A stretch of 64,000 nt of DNA from UBA6912 sp963792895. GTDB lineage: Bacteria > Actinomycetota > Acidimicrobiia > Spongiisociales > UBA5794. Positions within the stretch are counted from its first letter, which is position 1. Each line of letters starts with the position of its first letter. Positions 36,346-45,526 of the stretch are shown here, piece by piece. The position numbers and the translations under genes were made by a program. The DNA is taken from assembly GCA_963792895.1 (NCBI GenBank), contig CAWBYA010000007.1:620001-684000 (forward strand), given 5' to 3'. The notes under the pieces were generated by a model, which worked only from the letters and a program-made list of their open reading frames with translations, was not told the origin of the DNA and did not search any database.

Positions 36346-36873
36346 GCGCAGCCGCAGTACGCCGCCGGGTCGCCGGGGCCTCATTCCCGGCAGGGCGAGG
36401 GTCACCACGACGGCAACGGCGAGGGCTCCGATGACGACCCCAGGGGTGACCGAGGCGAACAGTGCGACCCACACGAGGACCAGCCACCCGGCGAGAAGGG
36501 CGGGGGCTCCACCCAGCTTCCCAGGAGCGGCACGTTGGTCGGCCGTCTCCGGCTCGATCGCGCCGAGGTCGTTGCGGGCCATCGGCACCAGCGGGGTATC
36601 GGCGTCGCGTGCAGCAGCCCGCGCCAGCAGGCTGGCACCCAAGGGCGCCGAGAGGAAGAGCAGCCCGACGACCAGCACCAGCAGTGCGACCGCATCCGGC
36701 GTATCCGCCTCGGCGGCCGCCGCCACGGTCGTCGCGATCACGCCGATGCTTGCCGCCTTCGACGAGGCGTGGAGCCGGGTGAGCACATCCGGGAAGCGGA
36801 GCAGTCCGATGCCGGCGAGAACCGCGAGGGCGCTCCCCAGCAGCACGGCCGTGCCGGCGATGACGTCGATCAT
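36340..36873 (-). CDS. mrpG: Antiporter subunit MrpG continuing in frame into the MrpE N-terminus
   Basis: From ATG 36873 (ATGA overlap with mrpF). Residues 1-110 are MrpG/MnhG: AGIGLLRFPDVLTRLHASSK with three helices. No stop separates MrpG from GWLVLVWVALFASVTPGVVI and ALPGMRPRRPGGVLRLRR, which is the MrpE N-terminus; the frame then ends at a TGA created by a missing base. With that base restored the open frame would be about 295 aa. Either MrpG and MrpE are fused, or MrpE starts internally, for example at ATG 36582, for which I see no strong ribosome-binding site. Confidence 0.78.
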   Translation of the reverse strand: MIDVIAGTAVLLGSALAVLAGIGLLRFPDVLTRLHASSKAASIGVIATTVAAAAEADTPDAVALLVLVVGLLFLSAPLGASLLARAAARDADTPLVPMARNDLGAIEPETADQRAAPGKLGGAPALLAGWLVLVWVALFASVTPGVVIGALAVAVVVTLALPGMRPRRPGGVLRLRR

Positions 36874-37133
36874 GATGTGCCGTCCGCCTCGATCGCCCGC
36901 GCGACGACGACGGTGCCGACGAAGGCCACGAGTGCGATGACAACGATGACGGGAGCAAACACGGTGGTGCCGGTGCGGGCGATGTACGTCCCGAGGGCCG
37001 CTGCGCCGGTGAAGAGAAGTGTGTCGAGCGCCACCATGCGGTCGGCCAGGCTCGGGCCGCGAAACAGCCTGACGAGGGTCAGGGCTGCGGCCAGTCCGAG
37101 CATGCCGAATGCGATGGTCGTGGTGACGATCAT
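36870..37133 (-). CDS. mrpF: Na+/H+ antiporter subunit MrpF
   Basis: 87 aa from ATG 37133, overlapping both neighbours by 4 bp. Three TM helices with the MrpF/MnhF signature LVRLFRGPSLADRMVALDTL and a terminal VVVARAIEADG. It is an essential small subunit of the Mrp cation/proton antiporter, linking the D and G subunits in the membrane. Confidence 0.9.
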   Translation of the reverse strand: MIVTTTIAFGMLGLAAALTLVRLFRGPSLADRMVALDTLLFTGAAALGTYIARTGTTVFAPVIVVIALVAFVGTVVVARAIEADGTS

Positions 37134-38602
37134 GCTCCACCTCCGAAGCTGGCGATGCGGTAGCCGTCGGCGTTCATGAGATCGCCCGCCGCACGGGTCG
37201 CCAGTTCGAGCAGCGGCTGGCCGGCGATCCCGATCGCCACGCTGACGACCACGAGCGCGCCGGTCGCAGCGAGCATCATGCGCGGTGGCCGCCTGGTCAG
37301 GTTGGCGCTCGGGGCTCCCCAGAAGGCCCCCGCCCAGATCTTGGTCATCGAGAACAGCGTGAGGAGGCTGGCCAGCAGCGACACACCTACGACCACCCAC
37401 CTCTGCGCATCGAAGCCCGCCTCCAGCAGCGCGAGCTTCCCGACGAAGCCGGAGAAGGGCGGGAGACCCGCCAGGCTGAGCGCAGCCGGGAGGAAGAGCA
37501 CGGCGATCACCGGGAAGCGGTGCAGCAGCCCGTCGACGTCGCGCAGCTTGCCCGTTCCCGATGCCGTCTCGACGAGGCCGCCCACCAGGAACATCACCGT
37601 CTTGACGACGATCTGGTGAACGATGAACAGCACGGCGGCGGCGATGCCCGCCACTGTGAAGAAGCCGAGCCCCATGATCATGTAGCCGATCTGGCTCACG
37701 ATGTGGAACGAGAGGATGCGCTTGATGTCTCCCTGGGCGATCGCCCCGAGCACACCGACGACCATGGTCATCCCGGCGATGGCCAGCATGAACGTCGATG
37801 GCCCCTCGGAGGGGAAGAGCAGGGTCTGGGTGCGGATGATCGCATACACCCCGACCTTGGTGAGGAGGCCGGCGAAGATCGCCGTCACCGGCGTCGGGGC
37901 CGTCGGGTAGCTGTCGGGGAGCCAGAAGAACAGCGGGAAGATGGCGGCCTTGATGCCGAACACCATGAAGAAGAGCCAGCCGAGGGCGCTGCGCACCGCC
38001 GGGTCGATGTCGTCGAGGCGGAGGGAGAGGTCGGCCATGTTGACGGTCCCGGTTGCGGCGTAGACGAACCCGATGCCTATGAGGAACAGCGCGGAGGCGA
38101 TGAGCCCAACGACGACGTACGTCATCGTTGCCCGCACGTCGCCGGCGCTGGCGCGATGGGTGATGAGGACGTAGCTGGCGGTGAGCATGATCTCGAACGC
38201 AACGAAGAGGGTGAAGAGGTCGCCCGTGAGGAAGGCGAGGGCGACGCCCGCCGCCAAGGCTTGATAGACCGGGTGGAATGCGCTGAACGCCTCGTCGGTG
38301 TCGCGTTGGGCGACGGCGAAGACGAGCACGCCGAGCAGCGCCATGCCCGCCGCAACCAGCATGAGCGCGGCGAGCCGGTCGGCGACCAGTGCGATGCCGA
38401 TGGGTGCCTGCCATCCGCCTACGGCGACGGCAACCGTGCCGTCACCGTCGACGGCGATGAGCAGCGCAACGGCGACGGTCAGGGACGCCGCCGTGGCACC
38501 GAGAGAGATCACCCGTTGAACGGCCAGCCGGCGCCATGCCAGCAGCGTGAGCCCGACGGCGGCGAAGGGGATGGCGACCGGGAGTGCTGCCAAAGTCGTC
38601 AC
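37130..38602 (-). CDS. mrpD: Na+/H+ antiporter subunit MrpD
   Basis: 490 aa from GTG 38602. Proton-translocating antiporter-like subunit homologous to complex I NuoM/NuoN: 14 hydrophobic helices, FVAFEIMLTASYVLITHRAS with the conserved TM5 Glu, VFGIKAAIFPLFFWLPDSYP with the key Lys, and AQGDIKRILSFHIVSQIGYM. HQIVVKTVMFLVGGLVE carries the TM12-type Lys. It overlaps mrpC and mrpF by 4 bp each. Confidence 0.93.
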   Translation of the reverse strand: MTTLAALPVAIPFAAVGLTLLAWRRLAVQRVISLGATAASLTVAVALLIAVDGDGTVAVAVGGWQAPIGIALVADRLAALMLVAAGMALLGVLVFAVAQRDTDEAFSAFHPVYQALAAGVALAFLTGDLFTLFVAFEIMLTASYVLITHRASAGDVRATMTYVVVGLIASALFLIGIGFVYAATGTVNMADLSLRLDDIDPAVRSALGWLFFMVFGIKAAIFPLFFWLPDSYPTAPTPVTAIFAGLLTKVGVYAIIRTQTLLFPSEGPSTFMLAIAGMTMVVGVLGAIAQGDIKRILSFHIVSQIGYMIMGLGFFTVAGIAAAVLFIVHQIVVKTVMFLVGGLVETASGTGKLRDVDGLLHRFPVIAVLFLPAALSLAGLPPFSGFVGKLALLEAGFDAQRWVVVGVSLLASLLTLFSMTKIWAGAFWGAPSANLTRRPPRMMLAATGALVVVSVAIGIAGQPLLELATRAAGDLMNADGYRIASFGGGA

Positions 38603-38964
38603 GACGTCGTCTTCCTTTGCAGCGCGGCGATGCGACGGTCCTCGAGGTCGTCCTCGACGGTGTCGTCTGCGGTGAGCGCCCAGCTCCGGTAGGCGAGAGC
38701 GAGCAGGAAGGCGGTGACCCCGAATGTGATGACGATCGCGGTGAGGACGAGGGCCTGGGGCAGCGGGTCGCCGAAGGTCGACGGGTCGGCGGTCCCCACG
38801 ATGGGAGGCGCTCCGGGCTCGCCGCCGGCTCCGAGCAGCACGAGGTTGGCGCCATGAGCCATGAGCCCGAGCCCAACCACGATTCGAGTCAGGAGCCGCT
38901 GGAGTACGAGATAGGTGCCTGCTGCGAAGAGAACGCCGGCAGTCACGGCGAGAACCACGCTCAC
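38599..38964 (-). CDS. mrpC: Na+/H+ antiporter subunit MrpC
   Basis: 121 aa from GTG 38964. NuoK-like three-helix subunit: GTYLVLQRLLTRIVVGLGLM, then AHGANLVLLGAG and DPLPQALVLTAIVITFGVTA. Residues PLPQALVLTAIVI are diagnostic for MnhC/MrpC. The C-terminal tail (DDTVEDDLEDRR) is acidic. It overlaps the mrpB stop and the mrpD start by 4 bp. Confidence 0.92.
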   Translation of the reverse strand: MSVVLAVTAGVLFAAGTYLVLQRLLTRIVVGLGLMAHGANLVLLGAGGEPGAPPIVGTADPSTFGDPLPQALVLTAIVITFGVTAFLLALAYRSWALTADDTVEDDLEDRRIAALQRKTTS

Positions 38965-39396
38965 GGTGCCTCCTCCGGTGCGCCGAGCCTCGTGAGGACG
39001 ATGGCGATCAGGCCGACCACGACGAGGAACACCCCGACGTCGAAGACGAGCGCGGACCCGATGCTGATGTCGCCGATACCGGGGATTTCGAGCTCGGCCT
39101 TTCCGGCGTCGAGCAAGCCCACGCCGAGCACCATCCCGGCCACTGAGGTGGCGACGGCGACCGATACGCCGGCGCCCACGATCGTGATCGGATCGAGCGG
39201 CAGGATTCGAGAAACCTCGGAGCGCCCCGCCGGCGAGAAACACGACGAGGAGGGCGACACCGGCGAGCAGCCCGCCGATGAAACCGCCACCAGGAGCGTC
39301 GTGGCCGACGACGAGCACGTACAGCGACACGACAATGAGGGTCGGCACCATGGTGCGCGCCCCGATCTCCAGCAGCAGCGACGGTCGGAACCTCAC
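38961..39396 (-). CDS. mrpB: Na+/H+ antiporter subunit MrpB (frameshifted near 39208)
   Basis: From GTG 39396 (GTGA overlap with mrpA): IGARTMVPTLIVVSLYVLVV, GHDAPGGGFIGGLLAGVALL and VFLAGG, the MnhB hallmark GHxxPGGGFxGG. One extra base near 39208 moves the frame; removing it continues RILPLDPITIVGAGVSVA, IGSALVFDVGVFLVVVGLIA and the end APEEAP, about 144 aa. Both halves are clear MrpB. Confidence 0.87.
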
Positions 39397-41719
39397 GCCG
39401 CCTCCCGGAGGGGATCCGTCTCAACACCCGACCGGGACCTCCGGGCGTCGCGAGACTGGGCGACGAGCGCCCCGACACCCACCGCTGCTGCGGCGATCAC
39501 GGTGATCTCGCCCAGCGTGTCGAGCGCCCGAAAGTCGGTGAGGATGACGTTGACGACATTGCGACCACCAGCCCCTGGGGCGAGCTCGGCATAGGCATCC
39601 GACACGGCCGGCGAGCGGCGGACGCCTGTGGTGGCCAGGGCCGCCGCCGTGACGAAGCCGCCGACGGCGAGTGCGACTACGGCGCGCAACGCGGTGCCGA
39701 CGCGCGATGGCCGCTCCTCGAACCGGCGGGGCAGCCTGCCGAGGACGAAGGCGAAAACGGCCACCGTGACGGTTTCGACCAGCAGCAAGGTGAGGGCGAG
39801 GTCGGGGGCGCCGAAGAGCACGAAGACCCCGGCGATGGCGTAGCCGACCGCGCCCAGCAGGACCACCGCAGCCAGCCTGCGTCGCGCGCGGAGCACGGCG
39901 ATGGAGACGACGGCGACGCACAGCCCGAGCGCCAGCTCTGGTGCCGTCCCGAAGGCTGGCATCGCCTGGAACCGGCCGCCGGCAGCGATCCACGCAATGG
40001 CCGGCACGGTCAACGTGCTCAGGAGGATCACGGCCAAGTAGACGGGAAGTGAGCCGTTCTGGGCGATGCCGGTCACGCGGTCGGCCGTGTGATTCAGCGC
40101 CTTGATCAACCATCGATAGGCGCCGTCGGCCGAGGGTGCGTGGAGGCCGGCCACACGATTCTGGATGTGTGCGAGCGCAACCGGAGCGCCATGGATGGCG
40201 ATGCCGGTTGCCACGACGCCGATCGACACGGCGAGCGCGAGCTGCCACCCGGGCCACAAGACCAGCTTGCCGCCGGGTGCGGCCGCCGCCACCAGGTTGT
40301 TGACGGTGCCGGGCACGATCCCCAACACGAGCCCGATACCCGCCAGCACCACGGGCGGCATCCAGAGCGCCCGGCTCGGAGGCGGGACGTCCGGCCCCAC
40401 CGGGTCGACCTCAGGCGAGAGCGCCTTGGCGGCGAACGCCCCCCAGATGAACCGGAGCGAGTACGCCGCGGTCAATGCCGATGCGAGGGCGATGACGATC
40501 AAAGCGATCCAGGCGCGCTCGTCGATGAGAACGGCGAGGGCGGCCTCCTTGGTGGCGAACCCGAGAAGCGGGGCAACCCCTGCCATCGATGCCGCCGCCA
40601 ATGCGGCGGCGATCGCAAGGCCGGGGAGGCGTCGCCCGAGCCCGGACAGCACCCTTATGTCCCTGCGTCCCCGCCTGGTGGTCGATAGCGCCGACCACCA
40701 GGAAGAGCGCCGACTTGAACAAGACGTGAGCCACCAGCACGGCGAGGGCTGCGTGCAGCAGCAGCGGCGAGCCCAAGCCGACCAGCGCCGTCATGAAGCC
40801 GAGCTGGCTCACGGTGCCGTAGGCGAGGATCAGCTTGAGGTCGGTCTGGCGGAGCGCGCGCCACGCACCGATCGTCATCGTCACGAGCCCAACCGTTGCC
40901 ACGACGGGTGTCCACACGGCTGCTGCGGCGAAACCCGGCGCGAGGCGGAGCAGCAGGAGGATCCCCGCCTTCACCATGGTGGCGGAGTGGAGGTAGGCAC
41001 TCGCCGGTGTTGGCGCCGCCATTGCACCGGGAAGCCAGAAGTGGAAGGGGGCCTGCGCCGATTTCGTGAATGCGCCGATGAGTACCAGGACGATGGCCAC
41101 GGTGGCGAGCGCCCCCGTGGGTGGCGCAGCCACGATCTCGGAGAGGACCGCCGTCCCGGCGGCCTGCGCCAGCAGCACGAACCCACCGAGCATGGCGAGG
41201 CCGCCGAGCGACGTGGTGAGGATGGCCTCGAGAGCGGCCGCCCGCGCACTGCCCTTCTCGTCCTGGAACCCGACGAGCAGGTAGGACGTGACGGTCGTCA
41301 GCTCCCAGAACACGAACAGGCCGAACAGGTTGTCCGAAACGACGATGCCGATCATCGCCCCGGCGAATGCAACCAGAAGCGCCACGAACCGGCGCAGATC
41401 GGCGTCTGGCGAGAAGTACCCCGTCGAGTACGTGACGATGGCGATCCCGATGCCTGCGATCGCCAGGGTGAAGATGAGCGCAAGCGCATCGAATCGCAGG
41501 TCGAGGGAGACGGCGAGCGCCGGGATCCACGAGATCTCGGCGACGACCGCCGTCCCGCCGATCACGTCTCTTGCAGCCCCGATCGCCAGCACGAGGGCAG
41601 ACACGAGTGGTGCGAGGGCGAGCAGGACTGCCGACCGCCGCGCCGCGTCGCGGAAGTGAGAGGAGCACCAGCGCAGCAACGAGGTGCGCGGCGATGACAA
41701 GGAACAGCCAGGAGCTCAT
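39393..41719 (-). CDS. mrpA: Na+/H+ antiporter subunit MrpA (two frameshifts)
   Basis: ATG 41719 gives MSSWLFLVIAAHLVAALVLL. One extra base near 41657 and another near 40664 split the gene into three frames; removing both gives about 774 aa. The NuoL-like part has FALFVFWELTTVTSYLLVGF-type sequence (as GLFVFWELTTVTSYLLVGFQ), SAQAPFHFWLPGAMAAPTPA and AHVLFKSALFLVVGAIDHQA, followed across the second break by GTRDIRVLSGLGRRLPGL. The C-terminal NuoJ/MrpB-like domain includes LLGAVGYAIAGVFVLFGAPD. MrpA is shorter than Bacillus MrpA because the NuoJ-like end is brief. It is the first gene of the mrp operon. Confidence 0.88.
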
Positions 41720-41843
41720 GCTCGCTCCATGTGGAGCGGGCCGCGCCCGGGCGAGTTCGCGGGCGGCGCTCGACATGAGAGTGGAGAGATGGGTCACAGG
41801 GGTGCGCTCCGGAAATATACGCTACACAAGACCAGATTTACAA

Positions 41844-41872
41844 TTTACGAATCCTAGATCATATGTTATGAT
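41844..41872 (+). promoter_or_regulatory. Sigma70-type promoter for the stress-protein gene
   Basis: TTTACG (41844-41849) and TATGAT (41867-41872) are separated by 17 bp in a strikingly AT-rich stretch (about 41805-41920). A perfect 7-3-7 dyad, GATCATA-TGT-TATGATC at 41857-41873, covers the -10 element and could be an operator. The mrpA start lies about 125 bp away on the other strand. Confidence 0.5.
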
Positions 41873-41935
41873 CGGTCAACATAAGTTCACGACTCATAAA
41901 TCACGAATGAGGAATCATACGAAGGAGAAGGCGGT

Positions 41936-42868
41936 TTGAGACGTTTCAAGGACATCCTGGTAGTCGCCCCGCTCGGCACCGATGCCGAAGCCACGGTGGA
42001 CATTGCGGCCGAGCTCGCAGCAGCCAACGACGCCCGCCTCACCTTGTTCGACGTCGTTGCGACGTTCCCCTCCCGGCGGCGGGCTCGGGTCAACCCCGAG
42101 CTGTCCCGCTACCTCCAGGGGGTCGTGACGGAGCAGCGCGAACTCGAGTTGGAGGAGCTCGCTCGTCGCACCGTCGGGTCGCGGGCAGGCGTTGCGGTTG
42201 GGGTCGGCATGCCGTTCATCGAGATCGTGCGGCGGGTGGCACAGCGAAACCACGACCTGGTGATCACGCCGCCCGACCAACCGTCTGGGCTTCTCGGCCT
42301 GTCCCGCGCATCGACGACGATGCATCTCCTTCGCAAATGTCCGGTGCCGGTCTGGGTGCACCGCCCTGAGGTGACCGACCGGCGAGACGTCCTCACCGCC
42401 GTGGGTCCGTTCCCAGACGACGAGCCGACCTCACTCGACAGGAAGCTCGTCGAGCTCGGCTCGTCCCTCGCCGACCGCATGGGGGGACGACTCCACCTCG
42501 TGCACGCCTGGGACCTCGAGGGCGAGAGCCTGCTGCGCTACGGCAGGGCCAAGCTCCCCAGCGGTGAGGTCGACGAGCTCGTGGCTGAGGCCGGGGCGGC
42601 AGCAGAGGCCACGATCGTCAAGCTGCTTGCAGAGACCGGTCTGTCGGACAGCGAGATCTCCGTAGACGTGGTGAAGGGGAGGCCGGTGCCGGCAATCGTC
42701 GGAAAAGCCGAAGCCGTGCGGCCGGGCGTGGCGGTCTTGGGCACGGCGTCCCGTGGGGGCATCGCAGGACTGCTGATCGGCAACACGGCAGAGAGCACTC
42801 TCGTCGAGCTCGACTGCAGCGTCATGGCGGTCAAGCCCGATGGGTTCATCTCCCCGATCGAAGTGTGA
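41936..42868 (+). CDS. Tandem universal stress protein (UspE-like)
   Basis: 310 aa from TTG 41936, chosen because GAAGGAGAAG lies 6-14 bp upstream. Two UspA domains: domain 1 (about 1-145, RRFKDILVVAPLGTDAEATV, with a short GLSRASTTMHLLRKCPVPVW end) and domain 2 (about 150-305, VAVLGTASRGGIAGLLIGNT then AESTLVELDCSVMAV, the ATP-binding G-2x-G-9x-G-type loop). The tandem architecture matches UspE/F-type proteins. It lies between the mrp operon and a CPA2 antiporter, suggesting an envelope or ion-stress response. Confidence 0.88.
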   Translation: MRRFKDILVVAPLGTDAEATVDIAAELAAANDARLTLFDVVATFPSRRRARVNPELSRYLQGVVTEQRELELEELARRTVGSRAGVAVGVGMPFIEIVRRVAQRNHDLVITPPDQPSGLLGLSRASTTMHLLRKCPVPVWVHRPEVTDRRDVLTAVGPFPDDEPTSLDRKLVELGSSLADRMGGRLHLVHAWDLEGESLLRYGRAKLPSGEVDELVAEAGAAAEATIVKLLAETGLSDSEISVDVVKGRPVPAIVGKAEAVRPGVAVLGTASRGGIAGLLIGNTAESTLVELDCSVMAVKPDGFISPIEV

Positions 42869-42914
42869 GAAGCGAACGACGAGCCGGGTCGCGATGCCAC
42901 TCCGAGAGGAGGAC

Positions 42915-43010
42915 ATGATGGACAACCGCACGAGAAGAGAGCTGAGGTCGGGGATCATCCTCCTCGTCTTGGTGATGGTCGGCCTGCTCGCCAACGTTGC
43001 GCTCGGCTGA
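42915..43010 (+). CDS. 31-aa single-span membrane peptide
   Basis: ATG ATG at 42915 follows GAGAGGAGG by 3-4 bp; the second ATG may be used. The peptide has a charged start (MMDNRTRRELRS) and one hydrophobic helix (GIILLVLVMVGLLANVALG) to TGA 43008. The good ribosome-binding site, the typical positive-inside helix and its position between a stress-protein gene and a regulator make it a credible small gene. Its function is unknown; small membrane peptides of this type often regulate transporters. Confidence 0.6.
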   Translation: MMDNRTRRELRSGIILLVLVMVGLLANVALG

Positions 43011-43037
43011 GACCGTGGCGAAGAGAGAGGAACGCAG

Positions 43038-43334
43038 ATGACGATATCCGGCGCCGGCTCCGGCTGGACCTTTCTGACCAACCACAGCCACGTGCTGCTG
43101 TGCATCGTCGACGATCCGGATATCAGGCTCCGCGACGTCGCCGAGAAGGTGGGAATCACCGAGCGTGCAGTCCAGCGCATCGTCGCCGAGTTGGAGGACG
43201 CCGGGTACCTCGCGCACCAGCGACAGGGTCGCCGCAACCACTACGAGATCGACACGTCGCGGCCGCTTCGCCATCCCCTCGAGGAGCACCTCGAGATCGG
43301 ACGGCTGCTGCAGGTCTTGACGCCTCGTCGCTGA
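43038..43334 (+). CDS. Small winged-helix transcriptional regulator
   Basis: 98 aa, ATG 43038 after GAGAGAGGAACGCAG. A MarR/ArsR-type winged helix: FLTNHSHVLLCIVDDPDIRL, RDVAEKVGITERAVQRIVAE (recognition helix), LEDAGYLAHQRQGRRNHYEI as the wing, then a short C-terminal helix. There is no metal-binding Cys set and no effector domain. It is 22 bp upstream of the antiporter gene, so it probably regulates the local ion-transport genes (inference). Confidence 0.82.
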   Translation: MTISGAGSGWTFLTNHSHVLLCIVDDPDIRLRDVAEKVGITERAVQRIVAELEDAGYLAHQRQGRRNHYEIDTSRPLRHPLEEHLEIGRLLQVLTPRR

Positions 43335-43356
43335 CGCCGCCCTACCGTCATTCCTC

Positions 43357-45273
43357 ATGGAGACACTTCGCCTACTCGCAGGGTTCGGCCTCGTATGCCT
43401 CGCTTCCTACCTCGTAGGCGGATCCTTTCGCCGCTTCCGGCTCCCCACCATCACGGGCTACTTGTTCACCGGGGCGCTCGCCGGCGGGTTCGTGCTCGAT
43501 CTGATCCCGTCTTCAGCAGCGGAGCAGCTGCGCTTCGTGGACGAGATCTCCCTCGCAGTGATCGCGTTCGTCGCCGGAAGCGAGCTCTTCCTCGAGGACC
43601 TACGGCCCCGGCTGCGGCCGATCCTGGCCACGGCAGGCGGCATCATCGTCGTGGCGTTCGTGCTGCTGGTCGGCACCATATACGTGCTCACCGGGTTCGT
43701 GTCTTTCACAGCCGACCTCCCCGAAGCGGCTCGTTTCGCCACCGCGCTGCTGGGCGCCGCGGTGCTCCTGGCGCTGTCTCCTCCGTCAACCATCGCCGTC
43801 ATCCGGGAGGTGCACGCTCGCGGCGTCTTCACCCGCACGGTGCTCGGTGTCACCGTGGTGATGGACGTCGCGATCATCGTCATCTTTGCGGTGATGACAT
43901 CGCTTGCGTCACCACTGCTCCTCGACGACACGCTCGACGCCTCGTTCATCGGGCTCCTCCTTCTCGACCTCGGCTCCGCAGTGGCCCTGGGTTTCGCCAC
44001 AGGGAAGATCCTTCAGGCCGTGCTCCGCGCTCCCTTGCCTCGCCTCGGCAAGATCGCCGCCGTGCTCGCTCTCGGCTTCGGCGTCTACGAGCTGGCAGAC
44101 TGGGTCAAGGCCTGGTCGACCGACTACCTGGGCTTCGAGATCTACATCGAGCCGCTGCTCATCTCGCTCATCGGTGGGTTCTTCGTCACCAACTTCACCG
44201 GCTTCCGTGACGAGTTCGACGACATGCTCCATCAGATCGGGCCCGTGGTGTACGTGGCGTTCTTCACGATCACCGGGCTCGCCCTCAAGCTCGATCTGCT
44301 GCTGTCGGTGCTCCCCGTGGCGCTCGTCCTGTTCGTGGTGCGGGCCATCGGCATCGGGGGAGGTTCCTGGCTCGGTGCAACCATCGCACGAGAGCCGGCA
44401 CGCTTCCGCCGCATCTCGTGGATGTCCTTCATCACCCAAGCCGGCATCGCCCTCGGCCTTGCCCGCGAAGTCGCCGTCCAGTTCCCCACCCTCGGCGACG
44501 CATTCGCAACGCTCATCATCTCGGTGGTGGTCATCAACGAAGTCCTTGGGCCGTTGTTCCTCAAAGCAGGGCTGCGGAGGGCAGGGGAGTCGCACGAGCC
44601 CGGCGCTTCCCCGCCCGCCCGAGCGCGCGGCGTCTTGGTGCTCGGCGTCGAGGGCCAATCGATCGCCCTCGCTCGAGCGCTCCAAGGGCAAGGTTGGGAC
44701 GTCATCGTCGCCGACGTGGACGAAGCGCAGGTCGAGCGGCTGGCTGCGGCCGACATCGACGAGCGTCACATCGCTGCGATCGACGCCGAGGCGCTCGGCC
44801 GGCTCATCGATGACGGGACCCAGGCCGTGGTCGCCGTGCTCGGGGACGATGCCGCCAACTTGCGGGCGCTGCGCTACGCCAACGAGGAGCATGGGATCCA
44901 GCGCCTCGTGGTTCGCCCGGCTGGGCGAGACCACCTCGACGAGTTCGAGGAGCTCGGTGCGTTCGTCGTCGACCCCACGTCGGCGATGGTTGCCCTGTTC
45001 GAGCAGGTGGTGACGGCACCGCAGTCCGCATCGCTCCTCATGCACCGCGATTCCGACCGGGTCGTTGCCCAGATCGGCGTCACCAACCCGGACGTTGCGG
45101 GCACGGCGGTGCGCCATCTGAAGTTGCCGCCGGATGTGTTGCTCCTCGAGCTGGTTCGCGATGGGAGCTCGGTGGTCGTCAGCGGTCACACCATGTTGCG
45201 CCGCGGTGACGAAGTGGTCCTGATCGCCGATCCGTCGACCCTCGATGAGGTGAGGATGCGGCTCGGGGGGTGA
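43357..45273 (+). CDS. CPA2-family cation:proton antiporter with TrkA-N/TrkA-C domains
   Basis: 638 aa. The Na_H_Exchanger domain (about 1-400) has 12-13 helices, with PTITGYLFTGALAGGFVLDL near the start and SPPSTIAVIREVHARGVFTR, VVMDVAIIVIFAVM around the ion site. A RCK/TrkA-N domain (about 425-535) begins RGVLVLGVEGQSIALARALQ and binds nucleotide. A TrkA-C domain (about 555-635) ends with GDEVVLIADPSTLDEV. This is the KefB/KefC-like architecture for K+ or Na+ efflux gated by ligand binding. No KefF/KefG partner is present, so glutathione-type gating is not implied. Confidence 0.88.
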   Translation: METLRLLAGFGLVCLASYLVGGSFRRFRLPTITGYLFTGALAGGFVLDLIPSSAAEQLRFVDEISLAVIAFVAGSELFLEDLRPRLRPILATAGGIIVVAFVLLVGTIYVLTGFVSFTADLPEAARFATALLGAAVLLALSPPSTIAVIREVHARGVFTRTVLGVTVVMDVAIIVIFAVMTSLASPLLLDDTLDASFIGLLLLDLGSAVALGFATGKILQAVLRAPLPRLGKIAAVLALGFGVYELADWVKAWSTDYLGFEIYIEPLLISLIGGFFVTNFTGFRDEFDDMLHQIGPVVYVAFFTITGLALKLDLLLSVLPVALVLFVVRAIGIGGGSWLGATIAREPARFRRISWMSFITQAGIALGLAREVAVQFPTLGDAFATLIISVVVINEVLGPLFLKAGLRRAGESHEPGASPPARARGVLVLGVEGQSIALARALQGQGWDVIVADVDEAQVERLAAADIDERHIAAIDAEALGRLIDDGTQAVVAVLGDDAANLRALRYANEEHGIQRLVVRPAGRDHLDEFEELGAFVVDPTSAMVALFEQVVTAPQSASLLMHRDSDRVVAQIGVTNPDVAGTAVRHLKLPPDVLLLELVRDGSSVVVSGHTMLRRGDEVVLIADPSTLDEVRMRLGG

Positions 45274-45526
45274 GCGGCGGGTGCCCGTTCCGGGCACTGC
45301 CACGTGCTGAGTTGTAGGTACTACGAATACCCGCCGTTCTCTCGATCGGCTCCCGGCACGGAATCCGCCGCCGGCGTCGCGATCTGGTGTGCGCTGACGT
45401 GGCACGGAACCTGGGGCCGTCGTGCTGCGTGACTCGCGGCCCGCCGAGAATGAGGGCATACGCGATACGGAGTGCGGAGTACGGAGCACGCAGCGAAGCC
45501 GAACCACCTCCCGGTATTCTGTCGTC

